Positions 8,818-17,877 of a DNA stretch of 64,000 nt are shown piece by piece. The notes beneath the pieces were generated by a model. The model saw only the letters and a program-made list of their open reading frames with translations. It searched no databases and was not told the origin of the DNA. The position numbers and the translations under genes are program-made. The stretch comes from Streptomyces sp. NBC_00154 (GTDB lineage Bacteria; Actinomycetota; Actinomycetes; Streptomycetales; Streptomycetaceae): the NCBI RefSeq assembly GCF_026342835.1, contig NZ_JAPEMI010000001.1, positions 6,888,501 to 6,952,500 of the forward strand. Direction: 5' to 3'. Positions within the stretch are counted from its first letter, which is position 1. Every line of letters begins with the position of its first letter.

Positions 8818-11232
8818 CTAGCTCCTCTTCAGGGTCAGGTTGAGCGTGAGGGTTGCGCCGTGGCGTTCAGCGGTGTCGGCCGTGATCCGGATGCCCGTGG
8901 CCGTGGCCGAGGCGCTGACGCCCGGATCGGCGGAGACGACGGTCAGACCGCGCTGCGCGAGGTTCAGCACGACCGAGGACCGCAGCTGGGTCGGATCGGA
9001 CAGGGACACCGTCACCGTCTTCCCCTCGGGCCGCACCAGCACCGACGCAGGCCCGTCCGAGGTGAGGTCCTGTGCGGTGCCCGCGGTCCAGAAGTTCGCC
9101 GCGAACAGCCCGTCCGCGCAGCGGCGTACCGCATGCACGGCCGTGGAGTCGGCGACCAGCTTCACCGGCGGCGCATCCGACCACAGCCTGGTGCGTCCGG
9201 CGGACGCGGCGGGCGCCTGCAGCCAGAAGTAGCCGGCCTCGTCCGGTGCCGTTCCGTGGTCCTGCCACAGCGTCAGATACGGGCGGGTGACGGGGGTGTC
9301 GGTGCCGTACTTGAGGTTGATCTCGCGCCAGGTCGCGGTGCGCTCCTCGCGCAGGCCGTTGACGGTCGTGGCCCTGGGGAAGATGTAGCCGCCGGTCCCG
9401 GCGAGGTGCAGCCAGCGGACCCGGCCGAGCCGATCCGACCAGCCCGCGCCGGCCGGCACTGCCTTACCGTTGACGAGGAGAGCCGCCTGCGGGTCGCGCA
9501 GTTTGCGGTTCTCCACGACCGTCTCGGCGGTGCCCGCATCGGCGGTGATGCCCGAGCCGACACAGGCGATCACGTCGTCCAGGCAGAACCAGCTCTTCAG
9601 ACCGCGCAGCGAACTCCCGAACGCGCGCAGCTCCATCCCGTACGCGCCGAGCGTCGTTCCGGGCAGCACCGCGCCGCCCGCCCAGTCCGCCGTGCTGGTG
9701 GTGCGCTGGCCGGCCGCATCCGCAGGGCGGCCGGCGACGACGGTGGTGCCGGGCAGCCGGGCCGGGTCGACGGTAGGCCAGTAGTCCTCGCTGTAGTGCC
9801 CGAGATCGTCCGTGTAGAGCAGGACCATGCCGTCGGAGAGATGCCAGGCGTGCAGGTTCTCGTTCTGGATCGACTCGTAGTTGTAGATCCTCGACGAGTG
9901 CGCGGAGATGCCGAGCGCGAACGACGGCCGGTGGTGGGCCGCCTTGTCCATCCGCGGGTGCTGCTTGTGGGCGACCAGCGGGCCGCGCGCCGGGACGGGC
10001 GAGGCGATGATCCGCCGGGCGGCGACGAGCGTCGCCAGGTCGGTGGCGGCGAGGAAGTCCCGGTAGGTGTCCTCGGCGATCCACTGCTTGACCAGCGCCG
10101 TGAACCGGTCGGCGGTGTCCCCGGGGAAGCTCGGGATCAGCCGCACCACAGCCTCGATGACCGTCTGTGCCGAGACATGCCCCTGTTTGCTGGGGCGGGC
10201 GATCTCGCGCCCGCAGACCGACGCCATCACGTCCCCCCGGGCGATCAGCGGGTCGAAGCCGTCGTCGACCCAGTGCCGGACGTTGTCGAGATCGGGGTCG
10301 GTGACCGTCCACGGCGTACCGGCGAGCAGGTTCAGCAGCCGCGAGAGATTCCCGAGCAGCTCCTTGCCGTAGCCGCCGTTGTACGGGTGTTTGTAGTGCT
10401 GGAGGAACGAGCCGTCGGAGTAGAAACCCTCGCCGGTGCCGTCCGCGGCCGCACTGGTGTCGTTGAACGCCAGCACGCTGTTGGCCCCCGAACCCTCGAC
10501 GTCCGAAAGAGCGTCACGGACCCGGAGGAGATCGTCGCCGTTGTCGCGCAGTACCGCGTTGACCGCGACGACGGTGGAGATCCACACCCGGTTGGCGCCG
10601 GTCGCGATCTGCCGGTCGGCCCGCCACAGGTTCGGGTCGGGCGTGTAGTGCCGGACGGCCGTGCTGATCCGGTTCAGCCGCTCCGTGCCGAGGGCGTCGT
10701 ACAGCAGAACGGACGCGTCGTTGAGGGCGAGCGCGGAGCCGATCTCCCAGTCCCAGTCGTTGTCGAACCTGGGGTGCTCGGGGCCGTAACGGTTTGTCAG
10801 CATCCAGTCGATGCCGGCCAGCAGCAGATCGCGCAGCGCGGTGTCGCCGTACTGCGGGGTGCCGGGGACGGCCCACGCGGTCGCGACCGTGGCGAGGCGC
10901 TTGAACGACGTGGTGACGTGGTTGGAGAGCGTGGTGCTGGTCAGATCGGGGAACAGCCCATCGCTTCGGGTCGGGTCGAGGCCCTTGACGGACGTGGTCG
11001 CGGCCTTGCCGATCCTGGCCACCGTCGCCGCGATCTGCGGGTCCTCGAGATCGAGCCCCGGGCCGCCGGTGAGCAGGGTGTGCCAGCGGGTGCGCAGCGC
11101 GGCGGCGTCCCCCGCTGCGGCGGATGCGGTCCCGCCGGCCGACGTGACGGGCAGCGCGGCGGCTGCGCCGAGCGCCGCTGCTCCGGCGAGAACTGTGCGT
11201 CGGGTGGTGCCCCGGGTGGTACCTCGGTTCAT
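8818..11232 (-). CDS. Secreted polysaccharide lyase family 8 (hyaluronate/chondroitin/xanthan lyase type)
   Basis: An 804-residue protein with a Tat signal (RRTVLAGAAALGAAAALP), so it should be exported folded. PL8 landmarks run in order: DNDWDWEIG (toroid domain), GANRVWIS with the catalytic Asn, DGSFLQHYKHPYNGGYG with catalytic His and Tyr, and SSRIYNYESIQNENLHAWH with Arg and Asn. A DYWPTVDPARLPGTT block follows, and then the beta domains. PL8 enzymes cut beta-eliminatively next to uronic acids in hyaluronate, chondroitin or xanthan. Sequence alone does not choose among these. The ATG at 11232 gives the signal peptide; the open frame continues upstream without support. It lies within the acidic-polysaccharide operon. 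Confidence 0.93.
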   Translation of the reverse strand: MNRGTTRGTTRRTVLAGAAALGAAAALPVTSAGGTASAAAGDAAALRTRWHTLLTGGPGLDLEDPQIAATVARIGKAATTSVKGLDPTRSDGLFPDLTSTTLSNHVTTSFKRLATVATAWAVPGTPQYGDTALRDLLLAGIDWMLTNRYGPEHPRFDNDWDWEIGSALALNDASVLLYDALGTERLNRISTAVRHYTPDPNLWRADRQIATGANRVWISTVVAVNAVLRDNGDDLLRVRDALSDVEGSGANSVLAFNDTSAAADGTGEGFYSDGSFLQHYKHPYNGGYGKELLGNLSRLLNLLAGTPWTVTDPDLDNVRHWVDDGFDPLIARGDVMASVCGREIARPSKQGHVSAQTVIEAVVRLIPSFPGDTADRFTALVKQWIAEDTYRDFLAATDLATLVAARRIIASPVPARGPLVAHKQHPRMDKAAHHRPSFALGISAHSSRIYNYESIQNENLHAWHLSDGMVLLYTDDLGHYSEDYWPTVDPARLPGTTVVAGRPADAAGQRTTSTADWAGGAVLPGTTLGAYGMELRAFGSSLRGLKSWFCLDDVIACVGSGITADAGTAETVVENRKLRDPQAALLVNGKAVPAGAGWSDRLGRVRWLHLAGTGGYIFPRATTVNGLREERTATWREINLKYGTDTPVTRPYLTLWQDHGTAPDEAGYFWLQAPAASAGRTRLWSDAPPVKLVADSTAVHAVRRCADGLFAANFWTAGTAQDLTSDGPASVLVRPEGKTVTVSLSDPTQLRSSVVLNLAQRGLTVVSADPGVSASATATGIRITADTAERHGATLTLNLTLKRS

Positions 11233-11243
11233 GATGCGGGCCC

Positions 11244-12392
11244 TCACAGGAGATGTCGGCGGTCGACGGCCGCGGCGAGCGCCGCATGGCCGGAGGGGTT
11301 GGGGTGCAGTCCGTCGCCGCTGTCGTGCGCGGGCAGCATCCGCGAGGGGCGGTCCGGGTCGCGGACCGCGGCGTCGAAGTCGGCGACGGCGTCGAAGACC
11401 TGGCCGGTGCGCACCGCCGCGTTGATCCGCTGCCGGACCGCTTCGAGTCCGGGCGTCCAACGGGTCCAGCCCTCGAACGGCGTGATCGTCGCGCCGACGA
11501 CCCGCAGCCCGGCGCCCCTGCCGCGCAGGACGAGCTGTCGGTAGCCGGCCAGGACGAGCGCGGGATCGGTCTGACCGGGCGGCTGCTGAAGGTCGTTGAC
11601 CCCGAGGTGTACGCATACGGTCCGCAGCCCGGGCAGCGACAGCACATCGCGGTCGAAGCGGGCCTGTCCGCTCGGCCCGAACCGGGGGTCGTCCAGCAGC
11701 ACCCGGTTGCCGCTGATACCGAGATTGGCGACGGCCGAGCCGGGAAGGCGTCGCGCCAGCTGGTCCGGCCAGCGCAGATCGGCGTCGTCCGGCGTGCCGA
11801 CACCCTCGGCCATGGAGTCGCCGAGTACCGCGATCACCGGCCCGTGCGCGCCTGTCACCTCGACGCCCGTCAGCAGGTACACGGAGGTCGTGCGGACACC
11901 GTCGACACGGTGCGAGGCATGGGTGTTGCGGTGGAAGGAGAGCGGTCCGGTGGGGCCGGGCAGCCGGGTCTCCACGGTAAGCCGGCCCGCTTCGGTGGTA
12001 CGCAGACCGGCGACCGGATCACTCGTCAGCGAGGCACCCGCGGCGATCCATGCCTGCGGCCGCCCGCCGAAGGTCACCGGCTGCCCGCCCGCCGTCACCG
12101 GCCCGATCAGGACCGGTACGGTGCCGAACGCATGCCCGTACCGCAGCCGGACCTGTCCGCCGGCCGACAGCCGGACGGTGGCGGTGAACGTCCCGTCGGT
12201 CAGTCCGGTGCTCGCCACGGCGTCGGTTGCGGTCGGCGCGGTCTGTGCGGTCGCCCAGGACGTCGTCCAGCGCGACCGCTGCGCGCCATTCCGCGGCGCT
12301 TCTGCGGCCTGCGTGTCCGGCACCGTCGCGGCTACCGCGGCCAGTCCCGCCGCCGTCAGTACCCCGCGTCTCGCGGGTCCCCGGCCGCTCAC
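11244..12392 (-). CDS. Secreted SGNH/GDSL-family esterase
   Basis: About 382 residues with an N-terminal signal peptide ending near AAVAATVPDTQAAEA. An N-terminal beta-sandwich of about 160 residues precedes the SGNH hydrolase domain. Block I is VLGDSMAEG (catalytic Ser), block II has the Gly in NLGISGN, block III the Asn in HLGVNDL, and block V the Asp and His in DGLHPNPSGH. These are secreted esterases, often acting on acetylated sugars. The GTG at 12392 overlaps the stop of the preceding beta-helix gene by four bases; a GTG at 12401 is possible. It lies between beta-helix and PL8 genes and probably trims ester groups outside the cell. Confidence 0.9.
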   Translation of the reverse strand: MSGRGPARRGVLTAAGLAAVAATVPDTQAAEAPRNGAQRSRWTTSWATAQTAPTATDAVASTGLTDGTFTATVRLSAGGQVRLRYGHAFGTVPVLIGPVTAGGQPVTFGGRPQAWIAAGASLTSDPVAGLRTTEAGRLTVETRLPGPTGPLSFHRNTHASHRVDGVRTTSVYLLTGVEVTGAHGPVIAVLGDSMAEGVGTPDDADLRWPDQLARRLPGSAVANLGISGNRVLLDDPRFGPSGQARFDRDVLSLPGLRTVCVHLGVNDLQQPPGQTDPALVLAGYRQLVLRGRGAGLRVVGATITPFEGWTRWTPGLEAVRQRINAAVRTGQVFDAVADFDAAVRDPDRPSRMLPAHDSGDGLHPNPSGHAALAAAVDRRHLL

Positions 12393-13468
12393 TGCGGGCA
12401 CGCACCCGTCGGCGTGTACTCGCTGCCGTAGGTGCCGACCGCGTCGCCGCCGGTGTTGCCGCTCATCGTGTTGGTGCACACAGGCCCCTGCGGGGTGCGC
12501 ATGAACTTGATGCCGCCGCCCGCGTTGCCGGTGACGGTGTTGCCGTAGACGCTGGTGTCGATACCGTCCGTCGCGGTGTCACCACCGAGCCTGATGCCCG
12601 CGCCGACGTTGTCGTGAACGGTGTTGTAGCGGAAGATGTTGCCGCTGCCGCGCGCGTCGAGCCCGCCCGAGCTCGGGTCCTTCTGGCCGCTGCAGTCGTT
12701 GTACTCCACGTAGTTGTTGGTCGCGTTCTCCTTCACGTCGACGCACTCATTGCCCTGGGTGGCGATGGTGTTGTGATGGATGCGGTTGTTCCTGCTGATG
12801 TCGGGTGCCGCGTCCGGGGCGCCGTTCGCGCCCTGCTGCTCGGGGGCCGTGCCGAGGTAGATGCCCTCACCGTTCTTGCCACCGCCGCCGAACTTGAAGT
12901 CAGCGACGCCACAGTTGGTGATGGTGTTGCCGGAGATGTCGGCGCCGGTGACGAGATAGCGCACCCGCAAGCACTCGTCGGCGGCGTTCTTCAGCGTCAT
13001 ATCGGTGATGTGCAGCGCGCCCACACCATTGCCGGGGGTCGTGCTCATGACGTAGATGAGCTTCAGGCGGTAGCCCGACACATCGGTGGACGACCCGTGC
13101 AGCCCGTCCACGGTGAAGCCGCTCAGTGTGGTCGAGTCGTGCTGCACCTGAATGATCCGGGCGTCGCCCGCCCCCTCCACCACGGCGGTCGAGGGTCCGG
13201 TGATCGTGACGCCGGCGCGCCTCGTCACCACGTCCTGCTCGTACGTACCGGAGGCGAGGTGCACCACCGCGCCCGTCGGCGCCAGGTCCACGGCCTTCTG
13301 GATCGTGGCGAGCGGAGCACTCGCAGACGTACCTGCGTTGGAGTCACTGCCCGACGGCGACACGTAGTAGCCGGTCGCCGACTCCGCCGCGACCGACGGC
13401 GGCGGGAAGGCGAGCGGAGCGCCCGCGGCGAGTGCGGCGACGAGGGCGGTGCGCAGTAAACGGCTCAT
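12389..13468 (-). CDS. Secreted right-handed parallel beta-helix protein (possible polysaccharide lyase)
   Basis: 359 residues with a Sec-type signal peptide ending about residue 28 (PPSVAAES). The mature part starts with the YYVSPSGSDSNAGTSASAPL segment typical of DUF1565/pectate-lyase-like proteins. It continues as coils with repeated Asn/Gly ladders (NTITNCG, NRIHHNTI, YNTVHDN, GNTVTGN). The fold is shared by PL1, PL6, PL9 and non-catalytic sugar-binding proteins. I cannot place the catalytic residues, so lyase activity is inferred from context. AGGAGG lies eight bases before the ATG, and the start overlaps the DUF624 stop by four bases. Confidence 0.82.
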   Translation of the reverse strand: MSRLLRTALVAALAAGAPLAFPPPSVAAESATGYYVSPSGSDSNAGTSASAPLATIQKAVDLAPTGAVVHLASGTYEQDVVTRRAGVTITGPSTAVVEGAGDARIIQVQHDSTTLSGFTVDGLHGSSTDVSGYRLKLIYVMSTTPGNGVGALHITDMTLKNAADECLRVRYLVTGADISGNTITNCGVADFKFGGGGKNGEGIYLGTAPEQQGANGAPDAAPDISRNNRIHHNTIATQGNECVDVKENATNNYVEYNDCSGQKDPSSGGLDARGSGNIFRYNTVHDNVGAGIRLGGDTATDGIDTSVYGNTVTGNAGGGIKFMRTPQGPVCTNTMSGNTGGDAVGTYGSEYTPTGACPQ

Positions 13469-14094
13469 GGGGTGTGCCTCCTGGGATCGGCGAAGGACAG
13501 GGCGAGCAGTACGGGAATGCTCGGGCCGAGAAGCAGCGGCCCCAGCGGTACGACGAGGGAGAGCAGGGATGCGGAGATCACCGCGCCGAGCAGTGCGGTG
13601 CCACGCGCCGCGGACCCGAAACCGAGCACCAGCGCATCGCGCGACCAGGAACGGACCATCCCCTGTGGCGAACGGCCTGCCTCGGCAGCCAGCGCCACAT
13701 GATGGATGACCGCAGCCGCCGCGATGCCCACCTGCGCGGCGAGCACCACGAACGTCCAGGGCTCCGAACGGCCCAGCAGATGGACGATGTTGGCGGTGAG
13801 GACGAACGCCGCGACGGTGGACGCCAGCGAGTGGAGCCACAGCGCGCGCCAGTACTGCGGGAACGCCGTGAACGCGCGGGTGAAGCACCGGGTGTCCCCA
13901 TCGGTGCGCCACCCTTGCAGGGCGTACCCCATCGCGGCGAGCGCGGGCAGCCACGTCACGACGCCGAGGGACAGTACGGCGAATGCGGCCCCGGCGGCTG
14001 CCGGGTAGGCCACGAACTCCAGCCGGCGCAGCAGCGTCGGCCATCCGGACGGGGTGGCGGCCCGCTGTTCCGGGGGCGAGAGTGTTGCCCGCAT
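13465..14094 (-). CDS. DUF624 (YesL-type) membrane protein
   Basis: A 209-residue protein with about five hydrophobic helices. I read it as DUF624/YesL, a family found beside sugar ABC importers and polysaccharide-degrading enzymes in Gram-positive bacteria. Its exact role is unknown; an accessory function in transport or sensing is usually proposed. It sits in the middle of the operon, three bases after a heparinase-like gene and overlapping the beta-helix gene by four bases. That fits the family's known genomic company. The assignment rests on hydrophobic pattern, length and neighbourhood more than on sharp motifs. Confidence 0.65.
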   Translation of the reverse strand: MRATLSPPEQRAATPSGWPTLLRRLEFVAYPAAAGAAFAVLSLGVVTWLPALAAMGYALQGWRTDGDTRCFTRAFTAFPQYWRALWLHSLASTVAAFVLTANIVHLLGRSEPWTFVVLAAQVGIAAAAVIHHVALAAEAGRSPQGMVRSWSRDALVLGFGSAARGTALLGAVISASLLSLVVPLGPLLLGPSIPVLLALSFADPRRHTP

Positions 14095-14097
14095 GGG

Positions 14098-16086
14098 TCA
14101 GCCGACCTTTCCTGTGTACGGCTCCGGGACATCGAGGAGCACGCGTCCGTTGAGCTCCAGCCGCGTGGCCGCGACGACGTACGGTGCCTGAGCGTCGTCG
14201 CGGAGGAGCACGGCCGCGGCATCTGCGGAGACGGCAGCGGTACGGATTCGGCGTGCGACGGGGGAGAGCAGCACCGTTTCGCCGTGGAACGTGACGCCGT
14301 GCCCGTCCGTGCACTCGGCCCGCTCGCCCGGGTCCGCCGAACCAGGCGTGATCGCCGTGAGGAACAGTCCGGAGACGGACCGCGGGGACGTCGACCGGAG
14401 CGTGTGCAGCGTGCGGGTGAGACGCAGCTCCGGTGTGCTGGACGTCGGATTGGCCTCGACCTCGGTGACTTCCGAGGTGACCGATGGGTCGAGCGGGGCG
14501 AACTGCCATACCCGCGCCACGGCCGAGCCGGACCGGATCAGCCGCGTACCGTCCGGCTGCGGCTCAGTGGGCCGGTCGGTCTGGAGGAGGAACGTCCACT
14601 CCCGCCCCTCGCCCGGTTCCGACTCCGCCAGGTCGAGCAGCACCAGCCGCCCCGACGGGGTGAAGACCAGCGTCCGGTCGAGCCTCCGCACCCCGAGCCC
14701 CGGGTCGTACATCGTGGCGATCTCCGCTGTCGCGTGCGCCCAGCCGCACTCGTCGCCGACGAGCACATCGCGCTGCCGGGCCTGACGCTCGAATGGAAGG
14801 TCCTTGTAGACGTGGTAGCGGTCCTCGTCCGCGTAACCCCGCCCGTCCACCAGCAGCAGATTGTGGTGCGCGGCCCGCTTGCGGTTGCTGTAGCCCTCGT
14901 CCACCGCAAGGAACTCACCCTGCGAGACCATCACGAAGGAACCGGAGTCCGGGTGGTGGTGCCCCTGGTTGAGGGTCTCCCAGCCCCGCTCGGCCCGGTG
15001 CTTCGCAGATGTCTCCCACGCCTTGTGACCGCCGCCCGGACTCGCCTTGAACGAGACGAGCGTGGCGTCGTCGTCCCATCCCGTACGCGCCGCGAGCAGC
15101 CCCAGATCCGGGAAGAACGCCCGGGTCTCCGTGGGCCGCGTGGCCGGCACGGACGGGTCGTACCAGAGGTATTCGAGGTAGGCCTCCGGCAGGATCCCCG
15201 GTCGCACCCCGCTCTCCGACGTCTCCTGCCAGAGCAGCTCGCCCGAGGCCAGATCGCCCATCCACTGAGCCTCCGGGATGCCGTACTGGGCAGCCAGGCG
15301 GTAGTACAGGGCGGCGCTGTGCCCGCTGCGCCGGTCGTGGCAGTCGCCGTGGTCGACATTGCGGGCGAAGCCGGGGGCGGTCTGGTGCAGCCGGAAGCGG
15401 AACGTACGGGAGAGGAAACCGCCCCGGTTCCACCAGTCGATGCCCTCCGCCTCCTGGAGGAGATCCAGATGGATGGCGAGGAACGGCACGCCGTAGCGCC
15501 AGTAGACGACCCCCTCGGCGTGCGAGCCGTCCTCCGGCATCAGATCGAGGACCGTACCGAGGTTCTCCTTGGCACGCTCGGTCCACTCCTCCTTGCCCAG
15601 CACGTACCCGGCCGTCGCCAGCCCTGCGTAACAGATCCAGTTGTGGTTCTGCCAGTACGACGACGACCACCAGCCGCCCTCGCTCGCCACCGCGAACTCG
15701 TACATCCGTCGCCCCTGGAGCAGCAGTTTGTACCGCAGCAGTGCCCGCAATCCGTCCGGCAGATCGTCACCGATCCACCGGTGGGCGAGCGACAGGTGGT
15801 GCAGCAGCCAGCCGGCGTCCAGATCGTGGTCCGGCATATGGGCCTTGCCCCAGTGCGGCAGGCGGACCGCCGCTTCGATCCAGCGACGGCTCTCCGCCAG
15901 ATGTGCCGGATCGCCGCCGACCCGGTGGGCCAGCGCCGGATTGGATGCGGCGGGACCCAGCCACGTGATGCTGGCCGGCGGGTGGGCGCGAGGCGGGGTC
16001 AGCCCGCGCTGCCGGGCGGCCTCCTCGTACAACCGGGCCTCCTGGGCGGGGCGCGGGCCGGGCGGCGGGGTAGCCGAGAGCAACAC
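14098..16086 (-). CDS. Heparinase II/III-type (alginate/heparin lyase-like) protein
   Basis: A 662-residue protein. The N-terminal half is an alpha/alpha toroid (YWQNHNWICYAGLATAGY near residue 145, then EDGSHAEGVVYWRYG). The C-terminal half has the beta-sandwich heparinase signature (GHHHPDSGSFVMVSQGEFLA) and a later DEGYSNRKRAAHHN segment. Conserved His, Tyr and Arg candidates are visible in both halves. Relatives are PL12, PL15, PL17 and PL21 lyases of uronate polymers. No signal peptide is present, so it probably acts on imported oligosaccharides. It lies three bases after a second heparinase-type gene; the two proteins are not close copies. Confidence 0.83.
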   Translation of the reverse strand: MLLSATPPPGPRPAQEARLYEEAARQRGLTPPRAHPPASITWLGPAASNPALAHRVGGDPAHLAESRRWIEAAVRLPHWGKAHMPDHDLDAGWLLHHLSLAHRWIGDDLPDGLRALLRYKLLLQGRRMYEFAVASEGGWWSSSYWQNHNWICYAGLATAGYVLGKEEWTERAKENLGTVLDLMPEDGSHAEGVVYWRYGVPFLAIHLDLLQEAEGIDWWNRGGFLSRTFRFRLHQTAPGFARNVDHGDCHDRRSGHSAALYYRLAAQYGIPEAQWMGDLASGELLWQETSESGVRPGILPEAYLEYLWYDPSVPATRPTETRAFFPDLGLLAARTGWDDDATLVSFKASPGGGHKAWETSAKHRAERGWETLNQGHHHPDSGSFVMVSQGEFLAVDEGYSNRKRAAHHNLLLVDGRGYADEDRYHVYKDLPFERQARQRDVLVGDECGWAHATAEIATMYDPGLGVRRLDRTLVFTPSGRLVLLDLAESEPGEGREWTFLLQTDRPTEPQPDGTRLIRSGSAVARVWQFAPLDPSVTSEVTEVEANPTSSTPELRLTRTLHTLRSTSPRSVSGLFLTAITPGSADPGERAECTDGHGVTFHGETVLLSPVARRIRTAAVSADAAAVLLRDDAQAPYVVAATRLELNGRVLLDVPEPYTGKVG

Positions 16087-16089
16087 GGG

Positions 16090-17877
16090 TCAGTCCTCCG
16101 TCCGGAACCATGTCGTGCTGCCGTCGGCCAGACCGACCGTCAGCCCGTCATCGCCCAGCTGCACGTCGGCGACGGCGGGCCCCGCCGACGACGCCTGGTA
16201 CACCGAGGCGAACGTGACCCGCTGCGCCTGCGCAGTGAAGTCGACCCGGGTACACATCCGCTGCGGATCGTCGGCCGGACCGGGGCCCGGCCGGGTGACC
16301 GGCCGGACCGGTATGCCGGTGGTGTGCGTGTGCCACCCGTGCAGCGTCTCGTCGCCGTACCACGTGGTGCGCACGGGACCGCCGGCCTGCAGCTGGACGT
16401 CCAGCGCGACGCCGGGGCGCAGCTGCGAGGTGAACTGCCTGGAGTCCTCCGCCGTCACCGTCAGCAGATCGACGAGATAGCCGTCACCGACCGTGATCCG
16501 CCGCACCGCCCGCACACCTTCGTACGCTTCGGTCACCTCGGCGCGGACGGAGGAGCCCTCCGAATCGAGCAGCTTCCCGGTGCACTCCGCCTGTTCGGCG
16601 TGGTCCACCCGGAAGGCGGGATGCGCCGCCGTGGATGCGTACAGATCACGGAACTCGGTGTGGGCATAAGGGACCTGACCGGGATCGGGCTGCCACGGGG
16701 TGGAGTTCCCGTACAGATACAGCGACAGCTTGTCGCGATGTCCGTGCGAGCCCCCGTGCGGACCGAAGTCCAGCAGCGCATGGATTCCCGCCCCGCGCAG
16801 AACCGCATATCCGGCTCGGCCGAACACCGTGACCGGACCCGGCGCCGGACGCTCCGGCAGCGGCGGGCCTGCGAACCAGCCGCTCAGCGCCCGGTCCAGT
16901 CCGTCGTCGTGCGTGCCGAGCTCGGCCCGGGCCCGCCCGGCCACCGCCTCCAGGGCCGAGGACGGCACCAACTGCTGTGCCAGCGCCACCAGTTCGAGCC
17001 ACTCCAGCGCAAGCGGACGGCGCAGATACGGGCCGTCGTGCAGGGCGGGAAGAATGCCGCCGGGTGTTGCGACGACCGCCAGCACATCCGTCATTCCGGC
17101 GAGTACGTCGACCACGTCGGACGGAATGGCCGCCGGATCCATCGAGCGGAGCGCCAGCAGCGCTGCCCGCAGCACGAACCCGTGGTAGTAGGTGCTGCCC
17201 TCCCACTCCCAGCCGTCGTCGGCGACCGCGACGCGCAGATGCGCGTACAGCCCGTGGTCGCCGTCGAGCCATACCTTCGCGCCCTCCCACTCCTGACCGC
17301 GGGCGGCGGCCGCACCACGACTCGCCGCCACACCTGCGGCGTTGAGCCACGCGGTGTAGTTGGAAGCGAGGTGCCCCTGCCCCGTCAGTACATCCCGGGC
17401 GTCCAGCGCCGCGCGCTCCAGATCATCGAGGAGCGGCAGCACCGCTGCCAGACCGTCCGTGGAGTCCTCGGCGAGCGTGATGACGGTATGCCCGATGCCG
17501 ACCGCCCAAATGGCGTCGGTCAGCGCCTGGTGGAAGAGCCGACCGCGCAGCATCCAGGCCTGCGCCTCACCGTGCCGCTCGGAGGCGAGCTCCGCGTACA
17601 GACCCGCGTACTCGACGAGCCGCGCCACCGCCTCCGCCCGCTCACCCCGGTGGGCGAGCACCCGCAGATGCCGCGCCCACGCCTGGTGCGACAGCACCAG
17701 CCAGGCGCCGCGCACCGCCTCGTCGTCCACCGCGCAGCCGTACGAGCACCGCGCACCACCGTCCGGGAAGGCCCCGGCGAGCAGATCACCGTGGTCGAGC
17801 TCGATCCCGTGCACCGGGCAGACGTACGCGTGCCACCAGCCGCCGCGCTCCCGGGCGATCCGCCTCAACGCGGCCAT
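16090..17877 (-). CDS. Second heparinase II/III-type protein, with an N-terminal Cys/His cluster
   Basis: A 595-residue protein without a signal peptide. The N-terminus has a Cys/His set (YVCPVHGIELDHGD, then ARCSYGCAVDD) that could bind zinc. An alpha/alpha toroid region follows to about 330 (WEGSTYYHGFVLRAALLALR), then the heparinase beta domain with FGPHGGSHGHRDKLSLYLYG near 375-394. HGGSHGHRDK is a classical heparinase II/III signature. It probably cleaves or processes uronate oligosaccharides in the cytoplasm together with the next gene. The start overlaps the SDR gene by 13 bases, implying translational coupling. The exact substrate and whether it is a lyase are open. Confidence 0.83.
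   Translation of the reverse strand: MAALRRIARERGGWWHAYVCPVHGIELDHGDLLAGAFPDGGARCSYGCAVDDEAVRGAWLVLSHQAWARHLRVLAHRGERAEAVARLVEYAGLYAELASERHGEAQAWMLRGRLFHQALTDAIWAVGIGHTVITLAEDSTDGLAAVLPLLDDLERAALDARDVLTGQGHLASNYTAWLNAAGVAASRGAAAARGQEWEGAKVWLDGDHGLYAHLRVAVADDGWEWEGSTYYHGFVLRAALLALRSMDPAAIPSDVVDVLAGMTDVLAVVATPGGILPALHDGPYLRRPLALEWLELVALAQQLVPSSALEAVAGRARAELGTHDDGLDRALSGWFAGPPLPERPAPGPVTVFGRAGYAVLRGAGIHALLDFGPHGGSHGHRDKLSLYLYGNSTPWQPDPGQVPYAHTEFRDLYASTAAHPAFRVDHAEQAECTGKLLDSEGSSVRAEVTEAYEGVRAVRRITVGDGYLVDLLTVTAEDSRQFTSQLRPGVALDVQLQAGGPVRTTWYGDETLHGWHTHTTGIPVRPVTRPGPGPADDPQRMCTRVDFTAQAQRVTFASVYQASSAGPAVADVQLGDDGLTVGLADGSTTWFRTED

Noticed and set aside
8548..11544. A 998-codon plus-strand frame over the PL8 gene
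   Set aside because: It is the mirror of the PL8 coding sequence, which has clear catalytic motifs and a Tat signal.
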